DNA of 64,000 nt from Atherix ibis (lineage: Eukaryota; Arthropoda; Insecta; Diptera; Athericidae). Below are positions 12,810 to 23,479 of this stretch, in pieces. Where the stretch lies: assembly GCA_958298945.1 (NCBI GenBank), contig OY282606.1, positions 49,985,920 to 50,049,919 of the forward strand, in the 5' to 3' direction. Position 1 is the stretch's first letter. Each line of letters begins with the position of its first letter. A program made the position numbers and the translations under genes. The notes beneath the pieces are model-generated. The model ran no database searches, was not told the DNA's origin, and saw only the letters and a list, made by a program, of their open reading frames with translations.

Positions 12810-14085
12810 TTGGGTTGGTGCAAAAGTTATGACCGTTTTTTATGATTCTAGGTAAAAAAAATTTTTCTTCAGAAATGATGAATAGTACCTTCTTTTAAAT
12901 GATTCCATTGTAAAAAGGATGCTTTCCCTCAACTTTCTATTCAGTTTTGGCCTGCCCAGAGTACAGTGAAGAGCCCTTGTATTTTTTCAAAATGTCGGTC
13001 GATAAAGTGCATTTACGTCATTATTTACTTTATAAATTCCGTAAAGACAATACCGCGAGTGTGGCAACCAAAAACATTTGCGAAGTGTATGGAGCAGATG
13101 TCATCAAAGTTCGACAGGTACGAAGATGGTTTACTAAATTCCGATCTGGGGATTTTTCACTAATTGATAAACCACGTACCGGGCGGCCATTGAAGTCTGA
13201 TGAGGACAAGTTAAAAGTCATAATTGACACCAATCCACGTCTTACCAACAGGGAGATCGCGTCGATGATGGGAGTCAACCATACAACCGTATTAAGGCAT
13301 TTGAAGCGTATGGGGATGGTTTTGCGGTACGACGTTTGGATACCTCATCAATTGCCGGCTGCTAATTTATTGGATCGTGTTTCAACGTGCGTTGCTTTGA
13401 GTGCGAGACAAAAACATTTACCTTTTTTGCATCGTTTGGTAACGGGAGATGAGAAATGGGTCATGTACAACAACGTTACAAGAAATAGACATTGGGCTAT
13501 ACCTGGACAAGCCCCATTAACAACTTCGAAAGCCGAAATCCATTAAAAAAAGTTATGCTTTGTGTTTGGTGGGATTGTAAGGGTATTGTGTATTTTGAAC
13601 TCTTGGAATGCAATCAAAAAATTACAGCATAACGATATTGTCAGCAATTATCCAAATTGAACATCGTCCTTCAAAAGGATAGACCAGAATTGGTAAACAG
13701 AAAAGGGGTAGTGTTTAATCACGACAACGTGCGACCACATGTGGCTATGATGACCCAACACAAGCTGAATTGGCATGTTATCAAGCATCCACCGTATTCT
13801 CCAGATCTTGCTCCTTTCAATTTTCATTTATTCCGATCACTGCAAAATTTTTTAAATGACAAAAAATTTGATACAATAGAGCAGGTAAAAACATCCCTTT
13901 CTAAATATTTCGCATCAAAATCCAAGGAATTTTACACTAATGGTATTAATAAGTTGATAGAAAGATGAGAGGAGGTTATAAGAACGGATGGAAATTATAT
14001 AATTGATTAAATAAATAATACAAATTAAAAAAAAAATGTTAAATTGTATATGTAAAAAAACGTCATTACTTTTGCACCAATCCAA
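12810..14085 (+). mobile_element. Mariner copy B nested in LINE J1
   Basis: A 1276-bp element with inverted ends: left TTGGGTTGGTGCAAAAGTTA and right, read inwards, TTGGATTGGTGCAAAAGTAA. It is flanked by TA (12808-12809 and 14086-14087) and inserted in the reverse transcriptase region of the Jockey-like LINE. The ends resemble the Hsmar1/cecropia group as remembered. Only one copy of this family is visible in the window. Confidence 0.93.
12992..14010 (+). pseudogene. Cecropia-type mariner transposase, broken
   Basis: From ATG 12992 (MSVDKVHLRHYLLYKF) the frame contains the helix-turn-helix region with VRRWFTKFRSGDFSL, a second helix-turn-helix near NREIASMMGVNHTTVLRHL, the linker DVWIPHQL and the first catalytic motif VTGDEKW. 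It stops at 13544-13546. A missing base in an A run near there shifts the rest to another frame (VMLCVWWD...), with further stops near 13629 and 13966. The second motif is FNHDNVRPH. The third reads YSPDLAPFNFH, so the last catalytic Asp of DD34D is Asn. The natural end is YIID with stop at 14008-14010. It is dead both by frame and by active site. Confidence 0.92.
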
Positions 14086-15382
14086 TATAACTCCATCCTT
14101 AGAACAATACATTTCCCAATCCTCTGGAAATTTTCCATCATTAAAATGATCCCTAAGCCTAATAAACCAATAAACCGCCCAACTTCCTACAGGCCAATAA
14201 GTCTCCTTCCAGTACTCTCAAAAATCCTCCTTCGCCGCTTACATCCTCAACTCGAATCTTCAAATTTAATTCTTAATCACCAATTTGGTTTCCGCGCCGA
14301 ACACTCCACTACCCAGCAATGTCATCGAGTTGTCGATTTCATTGCATCCTCTTTAGAAAGAAAAGAGTACTGTCCCGGTGTGTTTCTTGATATAAGTCAA
14401 GCTTTTGATAGAGTTTGGCACCCGGGTCTACTCTGGAAACTCAAGAGGTTCCTTTCTTCCACCTATTTCCTAATCCTAAGATCATACCTTTCCAACCGAC
14501 ACTTTCAAGTAAATGAATCCAACGAACTCTCCAATTTCTCTCCGATATTGGCTGGGGTTCCTCAGGGTAGCATACTTGGATCCATCCTCTACAACATTTA
14601 CACATCCGATATCCCAATTTGCCCTAATATCTTCTTTGCTACACACGCCAATGATACGGCCTGCCTAGCATCTAGCGAAATTCCCCAACATGCTTCCGAA
14701 ACTCTCCAAATCCAAATCCAAACCCTCCAGAACAGGTTTACTAAGTGGAGAACAACACACCGAAACTCAGTACCTAGGACTGAACTTAGAGAAACGCCTG
14801 ACATGGAACCCACATACAAGACTTAAAAGACAAGAACTAACGTTACCTAAAACTACTTCGACTTCTAGACAAAAGTTCCAAACTTACTATAGACAGCAAA
14901 GTACTGATATACAATACCTTACTGAACCCCATATGGACATACGGACTAGAAGTCTGGGGATCTACTAAGCCTTCTAATTCCCGTCGAATCCAATCCCTTC
15001 AATCAAAAATACTGCGTACAATTGTCGATGCCCGCTTTTATGTTCGCAATACTGTTATTCATCGTGATCTCCAAGTCCCATTTGTTTTTGACGTGGCTGT
15101 ATCTCGTTATAAAAAGTTCTGTTCCCGTGTCCTCAATCATAATAATCCTCTTCTTCAAGAACTATCCTCCACTTCCTTCCCTAAAAATACCCATTGAAGA
15201 TTTAAGCGTGACTGGTCGCGTGATTTATTAAAATACTGAGGCTTAACAGAAACACACGCTAGCAGGAGGAACTTCATTGGATGTTTACTCCCCACAACCT
15301 TTAAAGGTAGTTAATACTATTACTCAAATTTGGTTATTACTTTAATAATTATTATAATTATTATTATAATTTAGGTCATTGG

Positions 15383-17188
15383 TTAATAATAATATTTTTT
15401 AAATTGTAATTTTTTCCTTATAAAATATTAGGAGTACTTGAATAATCGAGGAACATAAAGTAATTTACCTTACTTTAGTGTATACTAAATCACCAAGAAT
15501 TCTAAGTTAAATATTTAGGCTATCGTCGTAAGATGACCATAACCTAAATAATTATACTACATTAAAATATAGCTAATTTACTTTTAAAAAAGAAAACATA
15601 TTTCCATTTTAAATTTAAAGTAATTTTGTATAAAATAATTATGAAATTTTTTTGAATTAATGTGGTTAATGAAAAAATATATATTGCATGTTTAGTTAAG
15701 TAAAATCTTCTTAGGTACCTTCGCAAAGTAAAATTAATGAAAAATAAAGTAAGGTGCATTTAAGTCCATTTTCAATTCAACAAGCGATCCAAATATATGG
15801 TATACTAGGTCAGTAGATGTGAATCTACAGATTTTATTGTGCCTTTTGTAGATTTTATCGGTACAGTAACTTTAAATATGGATATTTTCAACATACCGTC
15901 ACTGAAGGCGATAGTTTGCATAATTCCCTAATATATTGAATTAATTCTATTGTATGAAAATGTAGAGAAAAAACCGATTTTACGATTACAGTCATCAAAC
16001 ATTTGAAGGTGCATTAACGCATCTGAAGGTGCAACAGTGTGACAGAGATTGGTTAAGATAAATTGCAGACGAAGTATTTTTTTCTTGTACGGATGCCGGT
16101 TTTTGCAGATATTTTACTGCATCCGCAGATTGATAATAACGTCTGGACAAAAACGTGTTAAAGTTTCCATTCCGACCGTACATAACTGGTGAAATGATCC
16201 AGAAAGGTATCGATTTGAATCGTCTACGCCTCAAAATCACCCGCACCTTATTGAATAATGTACAATTTCAACATAACATCCTGTATCAACAAAAAAAAAA
16301 AGGAAAAAAATGCTATCCTGTACATAGAATAAAGTGCATAATTCCCTTGTATCATTCTGAAGTTATAAAAGGTGTGTTATTCATCGGAACATAATATTCC
16401 GATTGCTAACTTCTTCAAATCTCCCCTCACAATTATCTACCTTCAACTGGAGCCCACAAAAAACCGTCGTCAAGTCAATTTTCTCAGAATGAATTGACTT
16501 AATATGGATACGAGGCACTAAAAGAAGCATTAGATATGAGAACAGCGTGTCCAACATTATTTCAGAAGCTAACGATCAATATTCAGAGTTCCATCGATCA
16601 TTTCGAATGGATTTTTAATTAAGAATTGATGTCGACTTATATAGAATTATTTAAAAAATTTTGTTTTATCCGCTTTTGTATTTTGAATTTGGTGTGGACA
16701 GGTGCATCGTGATTGTCGTTAACAATCGTCATTTTAAATCCAAGGACAAGTAAGCCCATCAAATAGAGAAGAATGATTTGGCAAAATTTCTATTCATAAT
16801 AAAATTTCTATTATTTCTATTTCATAATAGATTATTTGATTAAACTGAAAATAAACAACAAAACTTTTAGTGAGAATTTCTTGATTCGTAATCCAAAATG
16901 ACTGTCTTCTATTCATCAATTGTAAAACCTCCGAAACTTTGGTGATTTTATGATGGAATATTTGAAATTGATTAATTTCTGTGGACAAAATTGTTATGAT
17001 ATTTTGGATTGTTGCAAAAAAAACTTTTATGTTTTTAAATATTTATTGTATTTTGGTATATTTTTCAAATAGTACTTATCGTGTATTGATAAAAAAAATT
17101 TTTGATCGTGAAGGTATGCATGCATATTGGTACTTAAATTAGTAATTATGTTTCACATATTGTAGATCTCCTAATTCTGTGAAATTTA
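15383..17188. other. Noncoding DNA with a few GC-richer patches
   Basis: I see no gene here. A more balanced patch near 15.96-16.65 kb has a short repeat of TGAAGGTGCA (around 16.00-16.03 kb), but no protein similarity I can name in any frame. The rest is A+T-rich. Confidence 0.5.
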
Positions 17189-17458
17189 TTGGGTTGTTCA
17201 GAAAGTAATTTCGTTTTGTTTTTATAAAAATGAAAGACGATTTTCTTATAATGAATTAATATTTTATTCAATTAAATGTTCTCCTCCAGTCTAATCCAAA
17301 ACGCTTTGCCATCTTGCTGGTGGTAGCATGATTTCACGCTCATAAAATTTTTGTTCTTTGCTGGCAAAAAACTGTTCCAAGTGATTTTTGATCTCCTCAT
17401 TTGAATTAAACGTTTTACCGTCTAAAAAATTTTGTAGACACCGGAAAAAACGATAATC

Positions 17459-19226
17459 GGAAGGTGCTAGGTCTTTTTTTTTTTTATTAAGTTTAGATTA
17501 ATGAGGTACAGGGGGAAACCTTCAAAAGGTACTCGACTGGAAGACCTTCTACCTGCCAGGTGAGTTATGCGGGATTTTTACCTCGCTAAAACCTACCTGT
17601 TTCTCTAACCTTGCTCCCGGAACATGGTTCCCCGGCGGCACTCCTTGTAAATACTACTTCGCCGGGGCGTTCTAATTTAATATTACTACTGTCCCGATAT
17701 TATGATGCCTCGGAGCCTATTATTCGTACGTGGTCGGAAGATCCTTGATTAAAGATTCCGCGTACTCTGCAACTCTGTTCCAAGCCGATTGGCTCTTCAG
17801 CATGCACTCCACTATGTTTTCTGGACTGATGGGACGGTCCAGATTTTTCTCCAGTTCTGCCCGTGTCCCCTCGTAGAAGGGGCATTGGAAGAATACGTGT
17901 TCTGCATCTTCGATCACATCGCGGCAATGATGACAGTTTGGGGAGTCAGTTCTCTTGAATCTGTGCAAGTATGCCCGAAAGCATCCATGCCCAGTCAAGA
18001 GTTGGGTGATGTAATACCCGACTTCCCCGTGCAGGTGAGTGACCTATTTGTTGATATCTGGGATCAGCCGATGAGTCCACCGATCCTTCGTCGAGCTGTC
18101 CCATCTCTCCTCCCAGAGGCGACGACTCTCGTGTCTCTCCTCTTCACAGAGGACCTTTCGCCGCTTTTCCTTCTTCCTACGGTGTTGGCGTTCCCGCTCT
18201 CCTGCCAGGATGTCGATAGGTGGGCATGATGCCACGACGTTGACCGCATCGTGTGATACCGTTCGGTATGCTGACGCTATTCTGATCGCTGAGAGCCGCT
18301 GGACTGATGCCATTGTCTTGCGGTATGTTGTTAACTCTAGCGATTTCGCTCACACTGGTGCTCCGTATAGCAGGACGGAAGTAACTACAGTTGCCAGTAG
18401 TCGCCTTCGGATTTGCCTGGGGCATCCGATATTGGGCATTATCCGCGAAAGCGCGCCCTGTTCTGCTGATGCCTTTCTGCTGACGCTGGAGATGTGCTCC
18501 TTGTAGTTAAGTCAGGCATCCAAGACCACTCCTAGATACCGGATGTAGGGTAGCGACTGGATGTCGTGGTCGCCTACTCTTATGGTGATGGTCTCCATTT
18601 TCTTCCGGCTACTCACAAGGAGTGCCTCGGTCTTATTTTCCGCCAAAGACAGGTCTGCCGATGTCATCCACTGTCTTATCCTCCGGATGGTGGTGGAGAA
18701 TGCGGCTTCCAGTTTCTCCAGGTGTTTGGCTACAAGGACAACCCCTACGTCGTCCGCAAAAGCCACGAGTGTTGTGTTCGGCGGTAATTCCAGGTGGAGT
18801 AGGCCGTCGTACATGATGTACCCCTCCCGTGACCCCATACTCTGCTGGTCCATCCTCGGTCTCGTAGTGTAGTAGTCGGTCACTTAAGCATGATCTGACC
18901 ATCCTCCGTAGGTAGTAGGACACCCCCCATGTTCTCAAGAGCCTCCAAGACTCGGTCCCAGCGGGCCGAGTTAAACGCATTCTTGATGTCCAGAGTGACA
19001 ATGAGGCAATACTTTTTGGAACCGCCTTTCCATCTCTTTCCTGAGATGGCTTCCTTTGCGATGTTAGTGACGAGTTCCAGTGCGTCGATGGTCGATCTCC
19101 CCTTCCTGAATCCGAATTGGAATTCGGAAAGTTGAGAATCGATGTAATGCTCCAATCTGTCGGCCACTATCCGCTCCAAGTTTTTCCCGTCCGAATCCAG
19201 CATGCAGTGAAGGAAGGTGCTAGATC
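17459..19226 (-). mobile_element. R1-like LINE fragment with 15-bp target duplication
   Basis: The fragment is bounded by GGAAGGTGCTAGGTC (17459-17473) and GGAAGGTGCTAGATC (19212-19226), a 15-bp duplication with one mismatch. Next to the left copy is a run of 11 T, the poly-A tail of a minus-strand LINE. The body 17474-19211 is about 1.74 kb and begins within the reverse transcriptase, so it is strongly 5'-truncated. It landed inside mariner copy C and is much GC-richer than the region around it. Confidence 0.93.
17720..19211 (-). pseudogene. R1-clade reverse transcriptase, C-terminal part
   Basis: Read from 19211 downwards: RIVADRLEHYIDSQLSEFQ, FGFRKGRSTIDAL, then motif A LDIKNAFNSARWD with its Asp. 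A frameshift follows near ENMGG, then SYYLRRMVRSCLSDRLLHY. Motif B is mostly missing: the text jumps from GVTGGV to MYDGLLHLELPPNT, losing the usual PQGSVLGP block. Motif C is intact as FADDV. Next come YLGVVLDA, a stop, the YRTVSHDAV and PIDILAGERE blocks typical of R1, and the zinc-knuckle-like C-terminus CHHCRDVIEDAEHVFFQCPF. The frame ends at 17720. R1 clade is assigned by remembered motif similarity. The enzyme is inactive. Confidence 0.88.
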
Positions 19227-20414
19227 TGGAAAATATGGTAAGTATGAGAGTATATCCCATCCAAGCTCTAAAAGCTTTTGCCGAGTGATCAAACTTGTAT
19301 ATGGTTCCGCATTATCCTGTTGACCAATTCTGGCATTTTTTCTTTAAGTGAATTATTCAATTTGTCCAACTAATGATAGTACACTTTAGAATTGATCGTT
19401 GTAGAAGCCAAAAATAAACGATTCCTTTGAAATCCCACCAAACAGATAGCATAACATTTTTTTTTAATGAATATTGGCTTTCGAAGTGCTTTGAGCCGGA
19501 TCATCTTTTCTACTCCAGGATCTTTTGCGCTTAATATTGTTGTCTCATCCCCAGTAATGATACGCTTCAAAAATGGATCATTTTCTTGGCGTTTGAGAAG
19601 CAAATCACAAACGTCAATGCGACGGAACATATTTTTTTCCGTAAGAAGATGAGGAACCCATATGTCGAGCTTTGAGATTAAACTTAACCGTTTCAAATGA
19701 TCATGAACGGTCGAATTCGACAAATTTAATCTCTTAGCAATCTCACGAGGTGTTATTCGTCGGTTGGCATTAATTAATACCGTTATTGTGTCTTCATCAG
19801 CTTCAACTAGCCTTTCAGAATAACGAAATTACTTTCCGAACAACACAATTATAAGCTATCATGTTCACAAAAATATTCCTGTTAGCTAAAAACTCGTCCA
19901 CATAAGTGTTGATTCGGTTAATTCAATGTGTTTATAACAAAAACATCTAAATATTTATCTTAATACATGACTTCTAATAATTAAATAAATATTAAATGAA
20001 GCAGTACTTTTGCCGAAAAACAATCTTTTATTACAGTCCAAAATTTATTTAAAATTTTCTTCAAAAATTTTACAAGTAAATAATATTTTATTGGAGGACT
20101 ATCCGAACACATGTTATAAAACCTAAGCACTATTTTAATAATGGAATATTATAAACATTTTTGAGGTTATGAATTTGTAGCTTCACAATACTTTTCCTTA
20201 AATAGGAAGTTAATTATAATAATAATTTGGGATTATTTATGCTCATAGAATATAATATTTAGAAATTGATATAATTTCTGTATCTTTTTCTACTTTGAAT
20301 TAAATGCTCCCAAAAATGAAATTATAAAGAAACGATAATTGATGGTGAGTTATAACGAAAATAGTAGATTTTATATTGTTTTAATGATGATAACATTACG
20401 TTCTTAATTTATGA

Positions 20415-20460
20415 ATCTGTAATTATAATTTCAAAAAATATTGAAATTATAATTACAGAT
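20415..20460. repeat. Perfect 20-bp inverted repeat (hairpin)
   Basis: The left arm 20415-20434 starts ATCTGTAATTATAATTTC, and the right arm 20441-20460 is its exact reverse complement. The loop is six bases. It is isolated, with no TA duplication immediately outside. Confidence 0.85.
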
Positions 20461-23099
20461 ATAGCGTCACTTATTAAATTTTTTCGGCTAAAAAGTTTTT
20501 GTATATATGCACACGTTTTAATGGGCTTACAATAAAGTAAAAAAAAATTTTTAATAATAAATATATTTATAATACAATCTTCCAATTAATATCCTGAATA
20601 AAATTATGGCTAATAAGTGTAACTAAATTCGCTTAGAATTATCATTAAGTTTAAAAATTTCATAAATAAATATTATAAATAATTTAATTTTTAAGTTTAA
20701 AAAAAATTATATAGACATGCACTTACCTTACTTTTGATTTCAATGTTAACAGCACTTATCACATAAAAAGATTTAAAAAAATGTGTTAATTTGTTTACGG
20801 CACTCCGAACGGAATTGCAAAATTGCAAGTCAACCCAGTGATGAGTAGTAACTTGTTTTCGTTTCTAGTTGCAATCGAAAACTGCACTTATTACAATATG
20901 AAAAATTCGAAATATTGGCAACTGTTTTTCATTTCATTAAAAATAAAAACAAAAACAAAAGTAAAATGTCATTATCGTTAAAAACACAAATTTGAATTTA
21001 TTTTATGCATTTAAATTCAAAAAATTGCAAATACGAAATGAAATAATTAAAAATCTCTCAACAATCTATATTATTTAATTTTAGTCATTCGACTACCGTA
21101 ATACAGCAGTTAACGTTTGCTGTCACCTTATTAAAAAAAAAATTTTTTTAATGCAGATAAGTTGTTAGTATTCTAAGGTTTTCAAAAGTTTTATAATAAA
21201 AGTGCCATACAGTAATAACCTGAAAAATTAAAAAAATTAGCATACTGAAAAAAAAGTTAATACTCTTCTAAACATTTTTTAGTTTAAAACTAATCATTAA
21301 TTATTAGATTTTTAAAATCACATATTTATCACCTAACAATATCAACCAACTCTTTATCCTGAAAATAAAAATACAAAAATTTATAGCAAAATAAAGAACA
21401 CAAGAAAAATTTCAAAATATTCAAACACTTTTATTTACTGACTATCAATTTCATATTTAAATTTCGTTATAAATATAATTATTTTTTTTTAAATTATTAT
21501 TACTATTTTTAATATTATGTATTTTATCAGTAGTATTGGTATGTCAAATTTAAATTAAGTTTTTTTGTTACAATTTTTTTTTTTTTTAGTATTATTTCGA
21601 TTATTGGAAATAATCTATTTTTAATAATAATATTTCACATCACTTCACTCTAGTTTATTTTACAAATTTTTCTTATAAATTTAAACTTGCCTAACTTAAA
21701 TTTACAAAAGAAAAAATTCAATTGGTAAAATTTTTTTTTTTTATTTTACTTTAAAAAGTTCACTTAATAATTTATATTTTATTTCTATTATAATTATTTG
21801 AATAAACTAGAAAATTATGACAATTTTATATTATAATAATCTACTTAGATTTAAAATTAACTAAAAAGAGGAATAACTTAAATAAAGGAACTTTTTTCTA
21901 TCCTTATCAATATATATAGATTGGTATGTATTTATTATTAATAGTTATTAATAGGGCATTTTTCATAATATAAGATTTTATATAATATATTAGTTATGAG
22001 ATGTACATATCTTACAATATATTGTCTATCAGGTCGGAATTAATTTTAAAAATTTACAAATACAATTTACACACAAACAATTTATTTGCTAAATTTTCGA
22101 AACCGAATAAAATTCAATCAATCAATCACGGTGTATATTAATATATACATTATATATTTTCATTCCAGTATTGCAACATTAAACGGGATCAAAATTTTTT
22201 ACAATATTAAAAACTCTATACAAAAAATAGTTATTATAAACCATTAATTACTTTTTGAATTAATTATATTATTACCTTTTAATATAGTGGATAATTTCGT
22301 AAGAAAAAAAATTATGTTCGTATTTTTAAAAAGTTCTCCAATATTTTAGCAATTTTCATTGTAAAAGTTTTCTATTTTTAAATAATAAAAATATTTAACT
22401 TATTTCATCAAAAAATGTTCTGCATTTTGTAAATATATTTTTTTTTTAATATTATTTTATAATTTTCTAATATAATATTTATAATATAAACAATTTGATT
22501 TTGTCTATTTACATGGCAATAAAGAATATTTTCCGTTAAAAAATTCACTTAGAAACTAATTCACTGCATATCCGAATTTTCGTTACAGGACTATAATAGT
22601 ATATGGACTTTAGCATTGCATTTTCTATTGTATGATTTCATTAACTTTAGTAATTATTTGTATTAAAAATAAATAATAAATAATTAAAAAGAAAAATTTA
22701 AATAAATCTTCAAATCAGTATTATTAACAAAAGGAACTTGTTAGATTTAGGAATTTTGTTAGATTTAGAAAAGCTGGTTAATATCATGAATGGCAAAAAT
22801 CTAAATTACCTAATTGTGATAATAAAACCTACCCTAAAATAACCATTTATGCCCTAAAATTACTAACTATAGATATGAAAGTCTAATTTTTGCGACGGTT
22901 TCTTTCAAAATAAATTAAAAAATTAGTTATAAAGAATTACGGTTTATAGAAACAGTTGCAGTAGGTCCTGAATGTGTATTGCTAAGACATACACTTAGAA
23001 AAGGCTAATGTTAGTACTAATAGCTTATTTTTTTAGACTTGCAATATAATAGAGACAAAAAAATATTTTGTAATAAAAAGATCCACTGAGTAGAACTAT

Positions 23100-23165
23100 A
23101 AGAATTTTTGCATATGGCGGCGAATATCTCCGATAAAAAAAAGAATTTTTGCATATGGTGGCGAA
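23100..23165. repeat. Direct repeat pair, 41-bp period
   Basis: A 25-base unit containing GAATTTTTGCATATGG occurs at 23100-23124 and 23141-23165 with a single mismatch (CGGCGAA against TGGCGAA). This is a local tandem duplication in noncoding DNA. Confidence 0.75.
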
Positions 23166-23479
23166 AAAGATATTATGGGTGGGTTCAAAATGTCCTGAGT
23201 AGCTTACATACGCAAAAAGTAGTAGACTTGTTGAGCCATATTTTTAGCTAGTGTTTCAAAAAAAATATTTCGCTGTTCATTAAGTATTTCTATTAACCCA
23301 TTGATAAGCAGTTTGCTGACATTAGAATTGCTCAAAATTAGGTTTTTTTTACCATAAAGCACGCAGTGCTAGAATTTAGCTTAACTCGAAGCATGCATTT
23401 TTAGAATTTAACTTAACTCAACAAACGTTGCAAAATATTCACCGATCTAATTAGATTCGGCTCAAGTAAGAGGATATTG

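Larger units (their letters stand above)
12432..15369 (+). pseudogene. Jockey-like reverse transcriptase, broken by mariner
   Basis: The first part (to 12809) reads LWTAIRQIL...KADAFAKHLAQTF...TPSEVANLIKLLPKNKAPGYD, the usual region ahead of reverse transcriptase. After the nested mariner it resumes near 14101 with WKFSIIKMIPKPNKP, then [33 protein letters not shown] (motif A, with its Asp), [20 protein letters not shown] (motif B) and a damaged motif C, where the usual FADD reads HAND. A frameshift follows near 14.7 kb, then LGLNLEKRLTWNPHTRLKR and the C-terminal [14 protein letters not shown]. The damaged catalytic motif, the frameshift and the insertion make it nonfunctional. Confidence 0.9.
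12419..15382 (+). mobile_element. Jockey-like LINE copy J1, 5'-truncated, with target duplication
   Basis: A LINE insertion bounded by a 13-bp direct repeat TTTAGGTCATTGG (12419-12431 and 15370-15382), which is a typical non-LTR target-site duplication. The body is 12432-15369 and ends in an A+T-rich (TTATTATAA)n tail instead of a plain poly-A. It starts in the linker before the reverse transcriptase, so it is 5'-truncated. A complete mariner (12810-14085) sits inside it. The copy at 48.9-51.4 kb on the other strand is the same family, sharing the LWTA..RIL start region and the [13 protein letters not shown]-terminal region. Confidence 0.9.
17264..19822 (-). pseudogene. Truncated mariner transposase interrupted by a LINE
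   Basis: Coding begins about five bases inside the 19848 end, at a point corresponding to the middle of the N-terminal domain (EADEDTI, then REIAKRLNLSNSTVHDHLKRL). It continues with the linker [10 protein letters not shown] and the first catalytic motif ITGDE. A small deletion after that Asp shifts the frame (ORF to 19370). The R1-like LINE is inserted in the DLAPSDY motif, the third catalytic site. The remainder (17264-17473) reads FFRCLQNFL... to the natural stop. The first DNA-binding helix-turn-helix is missing, so this copy could not encode an active transposase even before the LINE landed. Confidence 0.9.
17189..19848 (-). mobile_element. Mariner copy C, N-terminally deleted, split by an R1-like LINE
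   Basis: The left end is TTGGGTTGTTCAGAAAGTAA at 17189 and the right end, read inwards, TTGTGTTGTTCGGAAAGTAA at 19848. The left flank is TA; the right flank reads TT, so that side of the duplication has probably mutated. The element runs on the minus strand. Without the LINE (17474-19211) and its duplicated target it is about 907 bp, well below the 1.25-1.3 kb of complete mariners. The shortfall is mainly an N-terminal deletion shared with the copy at 54.8 kb. Confidence 0.92.
19849..23470. other. Very AT-rich noncoding DNA
   Basis: About 3.6 kb with no gene and no recognisable transposon. A perfect 20-bp inverted repeat at 20415-20460 and a 25-bp direct repeat near 23.1 kb are listed separately. 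Confidence 0.6.

Noticed and set aside
15995..16394. Opposed open frames near 16.0-16.4 kb with some charged composition
   Set aside because: No recognisable domain, no transposon ends or target duplication; possibly an old element but not supportable.
17789..18816. Several plus-strand open frames of 60-146 codons at 17.8-18.8 kb
   Set aside because: They are antisense shadows of the R1-like reverse transcriptase, whose real coding strand is minus.
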